From the NCBI GenBank assembly GCA_014871385.1, contig CM026423.1, positions 20,922,315-20,986,314 on the forward strand: a stretch of DNA of 64,000 bases, given 5' to 3'. The translations under genes and the position numbers were made by a program. The notes under the pieces are model-generated. The model worked only from the letters and a program-made list of their open reading frames with translations, made no database searches and was not told the DNA's origin. How positions within the stretch are numbered: the stretch's first letter is position 1; every line of letters begins with the position of its first letter. The DNA comes from Ceratodon purpureus. Lineage: Eukaryota; Streptophyta; Bryopsida; Pseudoditrichales; Ditrichaceae. Below, piece by piece: positions 54,001 through 64,000 of this stretch.

Positions 54001-56018
54001 TCCAAACAGCGATGGGATTTCTTCTGGGCGATTCAGACACTATAGCCGTTCGCAAAGATATGCAACAAACTGGGGTGATGCCAGAGCTTCATCTACAAGA
54101 AGATCCTCTGACATCCTCCGTTACTAAGCCCCATGCTCCATACGTCCTCCGCAGAGAGAGCAAGAGGAAATTTCTTCAAAGAATTAAATCTGTTCGTACA
54201 CCAACAGGACACTGCGCAAACTTTGACAAGCTTATCAACTTGGACAAAGAATGTGTTCAGTTCATGAAAACTCATGACTGGCACGTCCTTGTTCAGGAAA
54301 TTATGCCCGCTGCAGTTCGTGGACTCTTGCCTGAAGGTCCCATGGTTGCCTTAATTAGACTAGGCCATTGTTTTAAGCGTTTCTGTGCCAAAGTCATCAA
54401 GGTGAGTGACTTAGAACATCTCCAGACATATGTGGCAGAAACACTATCCCTCTTTGAAATTCATTTTCCTCCAGCTTTTTGGAATGTTATGCCACATCTC
54501 GTAATTCATATTCCTCGAGAGTTGTACTGGTGTGGACCAGTCCATGCTAGATGGATGTATTGCGGTGAGAGATATATAGGTCATTTGAAAAGCTTGGTGA
54601 GAAATAGGGCACGACCAGAGGGCTCCATTGCTATGGGCTACGTCTTCGAAGAAGCGCTTGGCTTTGTTACTGAGCATTTTCGGTTATATCCTGAAGCCGC
54701 TCGTATGATATGGGACTTGGAAGAGGACGAAAGAGACAATGGGGAAGTGTTAGAGGGTCACGGACATGAAAGACGCTGGTCAGATGCTGAGCTGCTTGAG
54801 GTTCATGAGCACATCATCCGAAACTCTGTGATCACAGATACACTGTACGGGTAAGGTGGTCATTATTTTTGAATTTTGCATTTTAATTTACGTTCATCCC
54901 TCTTTAAAGCCTCATTGAGTGTGTTTCAAGTATGAATGTCCGTGCTTCTCCAGTACTTAGGAATGTGTTAGTATATTCATTCCTGATCAAGCATGTGATA
55001 TTTTAACAGGGAATACAGTGCCCTACGCAGAACATTCGAGGCACGGGGGAGGCGTCGTTTCACGTTATTCAGTGAATGGTTAGCAGATAGGGTGCAGCAG
55101 ATGCGGGACACTGGTGAATGCACAGATTTTGCCTTGAATAGTATGTCGAAGCTCCCAAACAGAATCGTTACCCACTTTTCTTCGATGTATGCGTATGGAT
55201 ATCATCTAAGAGTGGACGATGAAGTAGGTCGCAGTCATGTGACTTTCGACTCGGGTGTCGCCTGCATTGCTACTCAAACCTGTGTATCTTCCTGTGCCGA
55301 CCAAAACCCTGTCGAAGCCGCTTTGAATTACGTTGGAGTCATCAAGGACATTGTTCAGGTTGAGTATGGACATTTGAAATACGTATGCTTGAAGTGCTCA
55401 TGGATTAGGCCAGACATGGAAGGATCACCGACTATACGTGTTGACGAGCATGGTTTCTGGTCCGTCAAATTCCATGCACGACAATATCCTCCCGTCGAGC
55501 CCTTCGTGATGCCTAGTCACGTGAAACAGGTTTGCGAACTCCACCTACTTGTCTTGCATTCGGATCTGAAGATACCGTGGAAATCCGGAATTATTTGTTA
55601 ACTGCGTATTCTCAAATTCTCACAGTACCAAAATAACTCAATGCTCTTTCGGCAGGTATACTTTATGGAGGATTCAAACGATCCAGAGTGGAGGATAGTA
55701 CGAGATGTAGAACCACGTTCTCGTCGCTTCATGTCCGAATCAAGTGAAGAAACATTGAGTGCCCCCGGTACTAATGCTGCAACGGTAAACATTAGGGTCC
55801 ATCCTGCTAATGGACGGAACCCTCCGCCCGGTGAAACTGAGCCGATTCTACCCGTTGATGTAGAACACGTTCTAGCTCACGAAGAACCGGATGATGAAGC
55901 AGCACACTTTGAGGTGGACCAAGTGGACGACTTGATTATTGAAGACGACGCCGATGACTATGTTGGCCTCGATTCAGAAGCGCAGCCACTGAACAGTACA
56001 GTCTTTGAAGACATTTAA
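51042..56018 (+). CDS. TNP2-like CACTA transposase with DUF4218 and DUF4216 regions
   Basis: Exons 51042-51278, 51496-53298, 53949-54850, 55010-55529 and 55656-56018 join in frame (intron phases 0, 0, 2, 0) to 1,274 aa. It cuts and moves the element by its ends. Exon 1 carries the CPC motif of the transposase-associated N-terminal region. After an acidic stretch, the tnp2 core (about 300-720) includes YDICPNNCRLF, ADGFNPSADKRSTYSIWP, LSLLMPGPKS, IGDFPAYG, GFYGCPVCGEGY and HTLDLMHIEKNV, all near the family consensus. The DUF4218 part (about 850-920) has CGPVHARWMYCGERY and RNRARPEGSIA. The DUF4216 part (about 1070-1150) has NYVGVIKDIVQVEY and ends at VYFMEDSNDPEW. No stop or frameshift was seen. 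The start is the first ATG of exon 1 in frame. Confidence 0.9.
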
Positions 56019-57523
56019 GTGCACCAGGTAAATGATTCCTGAATACATCGTAGAATGCGGATATCTGAGTGGTTTGAGAACCGTTCCTTGAGAGGTCCTC
56101 GAAGTTACATTGTGCTGTGTAAATGGGTTGTATATGTTCCCACGATTCATTTTCGAAAAATATAAGTTTCTCCCACTTTAAAAAAACGGAGATACGAAAT
56201 TCATCATCCCTAAATATGTGCGCACGATTATGAGGTACAAGAAACCTTTTTTGCATTTCAGGTACTAATACCTTGATCATGTATTTGTCGGTTGTATGCT
56301 TACAGCATAGTGCCTCTGATCCGACGCGCGAATGTGGACAGCACGATTACAGGTATTCACGGATTATTAACCACTTTATGACTTTACTATTCCGACAAAC
56401 TTTGAATAAGTTTTCATCCGGTTGTATTCACTGTATTGAGCCAAGTTTACAATTCTTATATGAATTGTTTGGCAATGGTTTAGCATGCCGTGATTTGTAT
56501 CAGTATGTCCCCCGTTGCAAATGACCATGTGTTCTTATCTGACTACATGTCACTTAGGCACACGTATTATTGTACAGGTTAGATGCGGTCGCACTTGATG
56601 CATGCCTTGATAATACATAATAATTTCTTTTTTTAAACCAACGTCAACTCGTTAAAGTCGAAAAAATACTACTCCAAATTAGTGTGTATAATTTCAGAGG
56701 TGCAATATTGAACCCTCGTTTACTCTGTTCCTGGATGTTGTCACCCGTTTACGCATATAAAACCTGGGAAAAAACCTTTAGTTTATAGTCTTCATTGTTC
56801 GTAACCAATTGAAATGGTCTCATTTCCGTTTGTTGATCATTAAATTATAACTAACAACGGAAAACGCAGAATGTCTGTTTAAAAGTAATCCAGGATTAAT
56901 ATTTAATCGATTGCCTTTAGAAATAATGCGAAACTTCATTACGTAACGGCACGAATTTCATTGTTACAGGTAATGAATATATAGATCACTTATACAATAA
57001 CCCGGATATTGAATCAAACGTAGAGGCCATAAGTAGTTTGCGCTTAGGTCTCATGCGGCCCATGCTCTTGTGTCTGTACGTACATTATTGCACCCGAGAG
57101 TAATAATCATCTGGGTGCATGGATCTCAATTCCCTAACCTAGATCATCATGAAGAAGCATTACGTGTCGACTCAGTCTATCACTTCCAGCCGAATTTTCT
57201 TGCAAGTGTTAATGACGTATTGGGGAGTTAGTGAAACATTGCTTGGATAATGAGTAATTGTGCTAAATGAGTTCACAGTTAACCCTATAATGCCTACTGC
57301 TCGTACGTATTAACCAATGATGTTTGTTTCGATGACAGGTTACTTACAGCAACGTCATTTAGCATGCAATGCCGGATTGTATAGCCTGAAGTGTTTTCGA
57401 AGCGAAGCAGATTAACACTGGCAATTGTAGTTCCTGAACGTGCTTCGAAAAGACTCTATCGAGATAGGAGCACACAGTATTCGCTACAGAAGTACAGAAT
57501 TTCGGGAGTCTAAGCTTACAGAC
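56019..57523. other. Non-coding spacer in the CACTA element
   Basis: About 1.5 kb between the transposase stop codon and the next ORF, made of AT-rich 3' UTR and spacer without supportable genes. Confidence 0.5.
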
Positions 57524-58204
57524 ATGGCAGCTGAGGGGAAGGGGAAAATGGCGGTGGTAGAGGACCCTTGTAATGGTGCAGAGAGCTCCCGAGAAACAGC
57601 GGTGGTCATGGTCCGTGGAGACTTCGAGGGCAGTAACCTCCCAATCTGGATGGGGTTGGCTGCGAGGAGGGGTGAGGAGTACCAGTTCATGAAGGACGCA
57701 CCTCTGGAGCTGACCTGCTTGCGTAGATGGTTGAAGGACGTGGCACTTCTTGCGGAGATAGAAGAGTTGGAGATGCCTGATCACGACGAGGTGAAGGCGC
57801 TAGACTACAACGGCTGGCCAGGCAATTGGAATAGGAAGGCTCTCGTTCAATTTCAAACCGTGGCACATGCTACTGGTATTATGCATCCACCACGCGCAGA
57901 GAGAGGTCGTCCATCAGATGCGATGAATCAGTCCGTTTTGAGACCTGTCATTGCATTACAGGCATTGCCGAAGATGAACACCATTGGACCAGTTCTGCGA
58001 CCAGTCCTTGCACTACCGGCGTTGCAGAAGCTAAACCTTAACGGGCCAGGGAGAGCGACGTGTGGACGCAACACACCATCTGGACCATCGGCTGCAGGCG
58101 TACCAATTCAGTCAGCTAAAATTCCTCGTCCGCCACCAGTGGAAATCGTGGACCTCTCGGACAGCTCAGAGAAAACCTGCCAGGACGATTCAGCTTCAGA
58201 GTGA
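57524..58204 (+). CDS. Unknown 226-aa protein in the CACTA element
   Basis: Uninterrupted ATG-to-TGA frame of 227 codons. The start MAAEGKGKMAV is the first ATG in frame; about 28 codons upstream remain open but begin only at GTG. The middle part (GDFEGSNLPIWMGLAARRGE, then LRRWLKDVALLAEIEELEMP) looks like a folded domain with charged helices. The rest is Pro/Arg-rich with two similar units (SVLRPVIALQALPKMN and PVLRPVLALPALQKLN, about 25 residues apart), so a short internal duplication. It ends in an acidic Ser-rich tail (IVDLSDSSEK) that resembles a SUMO-interaction motif. No family is recognised. Codon use is like the transposase gene, so it is probably an original part of the element. Confidence 0.6.
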   Translation: MAAEGKGKMAVVEDPCNGAESSRETAVVMVRGDFEGSNLPIWMGLAARRGEEYQFMKDAPLELTCLRRWLKDVALLAEIEELEMPDHDEVKALDYNGWPGNWNRKALVQFQTVAHATGIMHPPRAERGRPSDAMNQSVLRPVIALQALPKMNTIGPVLRPVLALPALQKLNLNGPGRATCGRNTPSGPSAAGVPIQSAKIPRPPPVEIVDLSDSSEKTCQDDSASE

Positions 58205-60289
58205 TCGGTCTCCATAAAGAGAGCATGAGGTAATATCCGGCATCAATAATTTCTATGTATTTTACTGCATTTTGACTTTGTTGTGACTTCTAGGTATCGT
58301 CCCTTCAGTTCATCTCCTTGAAATATCATACATCATGACTTTTGCAATTTTTCAATAAATCTGGGAGATCCCTTCTGTTGCTGCATGTCTTTTACCTGAC
58401 CAATATGCGAATAATACAGTATCGTGCCATGCTGATGAACGGGCATGTGCCCAGATTTGACGCAGAGTATACGCAGAAGGCATGAACAATTTCAACGAAC
58501 GGGATATGTCGATTGGGTTGAGTCTCCTTTGGTTTGTTGTAGTTTACAGAACCACATGAGGAAGAACATACATACAAATATATATATTGTATTAGCAGGA
58601 GTTACATTTTTTTTTTCGGGGCAATGAGAGAATGGAACAAGGATGAAATTTTCATGCTTGTAATTGGATGGTTTTGAAGATCATGAAGGTTAAAGTAAAC
58701 TTCCTGAAATATGCAATGTTTTCATCGCCCCAGTCTTGCTAATGGCCATGGATTACGTGAATAACTTTACGCTAACAGTTGTAATGGAATGTTTACAGGA
58801 CTTAGTGTCATGAGTATAGAACTCTTAAGATCTGACGGAGATTTTGTTTGCTCTTGTCTTGAACGTAGACGAAACAGCGAATTGCTACCAGGACATTTAT
58901 CGTCAAATGTTTTTTCATTTTGCATTGTTAGAAACAGTGTGTCGCACTAGTGATTATGCTAGCGATGTTTGGGCAGAAACCGTCGTTTTGTATCCTTGCA
59001 GGTTGCACGGTTGGAGAGAGTTGTTTTAATGTAGACAGCCCTACGTTATTGAAGAGTAGCCATCGAAAGCATCAGCACGTGGGAATGCCAGAGTGCAGTC
59101 TTCTCATTCTAAGTTCGGTCAAGAAGGTGACTGACAAAATGGCGTTCCTTGGATTGGGTGAACACACTATTCCAGCGACCTCGAAGCTTGAACCGGTCAC
59201 GATTACACACATTCAGTACGTATGTTCTCTTACCAGAAATCATATATATTATAGTTACATAATATAGCTTAATTGTCATGCGGATACCAAATACTCTAAG
59301 TAAAACGTCGTGCATTCACAGATTTTGGTCCTTGACATGCACAGTAAAGAATATTACAATTAACATTAACATTGATTTCAGCTCTTATGAAACGGGTCCC
59401 ATTCATTGAAGTAGTGCTCAATATTACACAACAAAGACGGGAGGGGAGCCGATAAATCAAAGAGTAAGAAGTTTTGCACATTACAGTAATCGAAGAAGTT
59501 CTGGGAACGGGAAAACAGAGCTTTGTGGGCGATTTCACTAAAAATCCAATGCAACTGTCAGGTGAGTTCCACCTTCCATGAATTGCTCGTATCACTTAAT
59601 GCCGATACTTTATAAACTTGGTTGAGAAATGCATAGGTAGCATATGGTCGTAGTAATTCTCCACTCGAATTGATTTGTATTCTTTGCAGTGTTTAAGCGG
59701 CCTGGCCTCGGCACTTCACCATACCCGGATTCATGCGGCGTACAGTTTTGATCTGGTATATACCCGCTTGGAACCCGGCCCTCACATTGATACCCTGTTC
59801 AGCCACGCCGACGCACTCTCCCGTTATCGAAGGACCTCATGAGCGGTACACAGTCGGCCATGTTCAAGGTATGTAGATCCGAATATCACCCTCCTCGTAA
59901 CATTTGGCCATTGCTGACTATTACGTAGATTCTAGATTATTGCAATTGACGTGACCATCTGGACTCGATCCAGATTATCATGATGATTGCATGGCTAGCG
60001 GATCTGATCTCACCCGATTCTGGAGTAAAGCTATACCTAAGCTGTAACTTCAGGGGTTCTAAACACTCAGTACTTGTCTGCTCCTCCCTCCTCCCATTTG
60101 GCCACCCTCCTCCCATTTTGCCACAGCAGCCGAAACCTGGAACTCATTTACTCTTAGTAGAACAAACTAGGGCGGATGGGGATGAGCTCCAGTGCGGGAG
60201 AGTGATAGTCGGGGTGTGCTCTAAGTGTGGGCGCTGTAGGTTTTAACCCCGCATTTTGCAACCTGAATTGCTCTTCTTCATTGCCAGAT
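58205..60289. other. Spacer with unassigned small frames, CACTA element
   Basis: About 2.1 kb. An open start codon followed by a good donor (MSGTQSAMFK, then GTATGT, at about 59839-59870) could be a first exon of the downstream gene, but no acceptor joins it in frame to 60290. Frames at 58844-59267 have no supporting feature. Confidence 0.4.
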
Positions 60290-61724
60290 ATGGCTGCCAT
60301 GGAAGAATGCAGCATACAATGGTTCACGATATACATGGGTTTGCCAAACTCCGGTGTGGTCCCAAGTATCACTCCTTCTGACCAGATGCCTTCTCCGCTG
60401 GCACTCGCGAGATTCTTTGGTCCCAAATACGGTTCCGGATACTGCTTTGACAACCACGGCATTCCTGAGTTCGAGCTGTACGTAAGAGAATTGCATGTGC
60501 GTGTTTTACAGCTGAAGTGGCCGATATCAGGTGTAGTACCGCTCCATTTTGCGATGGGCATCGTGGCGGAAGCAGTGGGTTCGGCTGTCAACTGGGCTGA
60601 GTTTGGTTATAAACAAACTCACCCTCACCAGCACCGATCTGATGGGCCACGGATTTTACCGGAGTTTGTCAACCTGAAATATCCATTGTCTCCGCTTGTG
60701 AAGGTCCTCCCTCGCGTTCAGTTATCGGTAATGTGTTCCTGACCTAATTTTATCACCATTCATGCACTGTATACATTGTTGGTGCAGTTTCTGGCATTGA
60801 GTTGTTTTTTTAGTGTTGACTCGGTTACAGTGCACCTATGTTTTAGAGACATCCCCTTCCATTCTCTCAATCACCATGTAGTTATCGCCTGGATCTAACA
60901 CCGAGTATGGATCACACTGTGCCTGAAGCCGTTGTTATGTTTTCTCATTGCCGAATCTTGATTTGTAATTGAGCGCACAGGTTCCAGCAGTCGTCGGGGA
61001 AGACTCCACTCACGCACCCGCACAGTACAACACATCTGAAGGTGGGGACAGCATGTCCTCTGTCTCGCAGCCGGGCATCCGATTGACGCGAGCTATGAAG
61101 AAGCCGCCTGGAGAAACGGGAAACCAGACTGCTGAAAGCTTAGCACATGCACAAGACAAGGGCAAAGGAAATACTGACGAAACCGCAGCCAAGCTGGAGA
61201 AAGCAGCGATAGAGGGCCTCTCACTAATCCGCAAACAACTGGCAGGTGTTGTTGAAGGGGAACAGGCGAAGCTCCAGGAGGCACGACACGATGCTCATAA
61301 CACCGCCAACAATCTAGCTATTCGACTGAAGAAGGAAAAGGAGACACTGAAACTCTTTCATGACAAAGTGGACGAGAAAGCGAAGAGCCATGTGGAAATG
61401 ATAGAGCAGCATGACAAAGCGTTGACGATGCTCCTCGCAGCCAAGTCAGAGGACCTCACTTTGGCAACAGACGAAGAAAAGGAATACAGGAAGACCTTCA
61501 TCCAGCGCTCGGAGACTTTGGTAGGATCCTGGTACGTGAACGTTGACATGGCAAGGCAACGAGTGGAGTGCTGGGAATTCAAGTTAAGGAAACAGAGCAC
61601 TGTAGTTGCGAAATTGAGCGCTGACCTTGCAGCAGCAGAGTCTCGTTATGCAGCAGTTGTGCAACAGCTGGACGTAGAGTTGGGTAGCCTTCGAGCTGTC
61701 TCCGAGTTCATCCGGCACCTTTAG
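60290..61724 (+). CDS. Unknown coiled-coil protein in the CACTA element, two exons
   Basis: Exons 60290-60727 and 60981-61724 join at a phase-0 GT-AG intron to give 393 aa. The N-terminal exon encodes a compact, non-repetitive region (IQWFTIYMGLPNSGVVPS, LALARFFGPKYG, FELYVRELHVRVLQLKWP) that looks like a folded domain I do not recognise. The second exon begins with a disordered stretch and then a long Lys/Glu/Ala-rich heptad region (about residues 210-390) predicted to form a coiled coil, ending SEFIRHL. The ATG at 60290 directly follows an AG (CATTGCCAG), so an upstream exon is possible. Its combination of a globular head and long coiled coil suits an oligomeric structural or DNA-bridging protein, but that is only inference. 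Confidence 0.6.
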
Positions 61725-62970
61725 AGAAATGCTATCGAGTACAGCAGCATGTAACCATTTCACTGGTTCTGGTCACAGAAGTCTTACAATTTTTTTTTTT
61801 TGCATCTACTGGTATACTGATGTTGTAAATAGAACTATGTATAGCGAGGTCTGAACATTACGGTCATTACCGGAGCTTAGGCAGTTATCGAAATTTAAAA
61901 CCATAAGCAGAGTATGGTCGCCACTTTGATACAGTGGACACCATCGTTAGAAATTAACTGAGTTGCTCTGTGTAAGCTCACAGTGTGGAAGGAAGTCGTA
62001 CTTGCAGTCTACTTACACTTTGAGTTATGCAATTTTTTACAGTAATCCAGTGAAATGTTTACCACATAACCAAACTAGTCCTTCTAAGATAAGAGTACTT
62101 TGATTACGTATGTGTCCTTGAGCATCTACCCTACACCGTGGAATTGAACCAACACCCCTAAACCGTGAATCCCACATGCTCCCCTGATACCCTGAACCAA
62201 TTCAACATCGTGCAATACCAAGGTTTCACAGACCCTGACGAGGACACCGGGTATGCATCAGTGAGAGCGGTGAACAAGCCAGGCGGTTTCACCCCCACCT
62301 AACCCCGACGCAAACATGTTGTGGGAGGTAAACAATATTTATAGATTATAATACACAGATGTTAATGTGAATATTAGGATCTATTAATGCAGCAAGGAGG
62401 ATAACGCCAGTAAGGTTGAAGGCGATTGACCCAATGCAGATATTACATTCCCTTCGTGTAATGTAGTCGGAACTCTTTCTCCGTAAATGTAAAAAGAAAA
62501 CTTAATGCCAGGTAAAGAGTGAATGGGTCGATTCTGAGAATTAAGGACGCAGTGCAGAAACACATACAAAGGAAATCAGACTAAGAAAAAATTATTGTCC
62601 CCAGATAAAAGGGGCCGCCGCCTTAGCTTGCACAGAGTACGTGAGAGCTCTCGATGGGAAAAAAGATACCTGGTTTCACAGGAGAAAAACGTAAGCAGTC
62701 CACACAATGTTGAACTGAGAGAATATTCGCTGAAGATCCCCGCTGTAAATTTCAACCTGTGAAAACTTTAACTGAAAGATGTGAATAATGCTGGAAAGGG
62801 TAAGTACTTGACTTCATCCCGTCTGGGTAAGAAGAAAAAGCCGTAATCCATGGTCCAATGCTGTTCTGTAATTCGCTGGTTATATAAAGCCTTCCGGAAC
62901 AGAAGGAGCCTCGCAAGAAGTACAGATTCAGAAGACAATCGAGTCGGAAGCGTCAGCCCGAGGAGAACGC
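61725..62970. other. Right subterminal region of the CACTA element
   Basis: About 1.2 kb without a gene. It includes a TATATAAA at 62881-62888 on the plus strand, about 110 bp before the element end and pointing outward. Confidence 0.5.
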
Positions 62971-63001
62971 GGAGTCAGGAACGTCAGGAGTTCTAGTAGT
63001 G
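62971..63001 (-). repeat. Right terminal inverted repeat of the CACTA element
   Basis: 31 bp ending TTCTAGTAGTG, complementary to the left end. The next three bases, AAT, are the target-site duplication. Confidence 0.95.
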
Positions 63002-64000
63002 AATGTTCTTTTGTTTCTCTAACAAATTACACAATCAGGATTCCTTGATGAGCTTCACATACTGTAAGTGAAATGGATGTAGATGCAAAACAATGGCTCA
63101 TAAGGTGTATGATTCACATCCTAACATCAGATGATGAGGAGCAGGTCGCCCCAGTTTTGCACCTGGAATAAAATCACAGCCATTCCCAGGTATCGGAGTT
63201 ACGACAATGAAGGAACACAAAGTGGATCCACTTAACAGGCTCATGAGGAACACATGTCATCTGGGTCTCAGATTTGGGAGCGGCAGGCCAGCCCTCTAGT
63301 TGTGCCTTAAACATATCCTTGCCTGTATGTCAGTGCGAGTTCAGGTAGTTCCTATAACTCTGTCTACAACATCGGGCCAAACCCGATGGTGTGAAACAAT
63401 TGAATTCAGTGGGTGAAATGTGGCATCGATCTTACATTAAGGGAGCACTATCAAAAAACATAGACTTGGGTACCACAGCAGGTGCCAATTGGATCACTTA
63501 TCAGAGGAGAAGTGAATTGGGAGGATTCCATAATGCGATCCAAATTCTCAAGTTTGTAAGCAAAATAATGGCTCATATACATCTCGAATCATGTAAACTG
63601 GGAAGCAGGTCGCCCCATGTTAACACAAACCTATTTGCTGTCAATATCCTATAAGATGGGACATCCAGCAGATCAACCATATATGTGAATCTGCCCAGGG
63701 AGGAATTTGCCTTCAGGATAATATCGTACAGAAACAGCACATGTATGACTGAACTTCCAGGTTTAAGTTTGATTTGTGTGGAGGCCGCGCGAACGCGAGC
63801 CCCCGCTGCCACAAATTATGACGTGTATACCTCCCGTGGGAAGATACTAGAGCTCCCACGTCCCGAGTGCAATGGACACAATTGCTCTAGGCCATCCACC
63901 TTGTTGATCGTGGATAGACCCCGCCCAGGTAAGTGTGATTTGAGTCTGAATCCCATGTTTTTGAAGGCTGGAGCTTCTGAGAAAGGTCAGCCTAGCCATA
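63002..64000. other. Flank right of the CACTA element
   Basis: About 1 kb. It begins with the AAT duplication. A motif GCAGGTCGCCCCA occurs at about 63143 and 63606 with related surrounding sequence (both preceded by AATGGCTCAT), so there is a weak internal repeat. The GC-richer segment from about 63780 may belong to a feature beyond the window. No gene is supported. Confidence 0.45.

Larger units (their letters stand above)
38876..63001. mobile_element. 24.1-kb CACTA (En/Spm) DNA transposon, apparently complete
   Basis: The left end reads CACTACTAGAACTCCTG and the right end is its exact reverse complement; the inverted repeat extends imperfectly to 31 bp (27 of 31 identical). Both ends are flanked by the same three bases, AAT (38873-38875 and 63002-63004), the 3-bp target duplication typical of CACTA elements. 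Inside are a TNP2-type transposase gene on the plus strand, a large accessory gene on the minus strand and four additional ORFs. At 24,126 bp it is at the large end for the superfamily. Preserved ends, preserved duplication and an open transposase frame argue for recent insertion. Confidence 0.95.

Noticed and set aside
38876..63001. LTR retrotransposon instead of a DNA transposon
   Set aside because: No direct terminal repeats, reverse transcriptase or integrase; the ends are inverted and the transposase is TNP2-like.
63391..63812. ORFs in the right flank (87 and 79 aa)
   Set aside because: No domain, no splice support, overlapping on opposite strands.

Overview
The window is nuclear DNA of a land plant. 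All host genes I can place are plant families: a KH/FUBP-like RNA-binding protein tail, a DUF641 (GIL1/IRKI-type) protein, a plant-type DHHC S-acyltransferase and a group D (TDY) MAP kinase. Introns have GT-AG ends. A calcyphosin-like EF-hand gene of the kind normally tied to cilia suggests a lineage with swimming sperm, most likely a moss or other bryophyte (inference). Gene models were built by eye from reading frames, splice sites and family knowledge; no alignment or transcript was available.

Layout. 1-2214 (+): two short coding exons of an unknown protein, then the last two exons of a KH/FUBP-like protein. 3843-5874 (-): three-exon DUF641 gene with a G-rich leader reaching back to about 7.2 kb. 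7.78-26.4 kb: a very AT-rich island holding two convergent, many-exon genes (calcyphosin-like, 10078-13503 +; DHHC S-acyltransferase, 14486-17861 -). All 14 of their introns are phase 0. The rest of the island is repeats and gene-free DNA, including a 549-bp element with TTAA duplications. 28381-31638 (+): ten-exon TDY MAP kinase. 34703-36088 (-): intronless membrane protein of unknown family.

38876-63001 is one 24,126-bp CACTA (En/Spm) transposon. It has 31-bp imperfect terminal inverted repeats beginning CACTACTAG and a 3-bp AAT target duplication. It carries a five-exon 1,274-aa TNP2-like transposase with DUF4218 and DUF4216 regions (51042-56018 +), a nine-exon 906-aa accessory protein on the other strand (43835-48807 -), and four further ORFs of unknown function. 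No break was found in the transposase frame, so it may be an autonomous copy.

Working together: the host genes share no evident pathway. Inside the transposon, the transposase and the divergently placed accessory protein fit the two-component TNPD/TNPA arrangement of En/Spm; the other ORFs are unexplained passengers.
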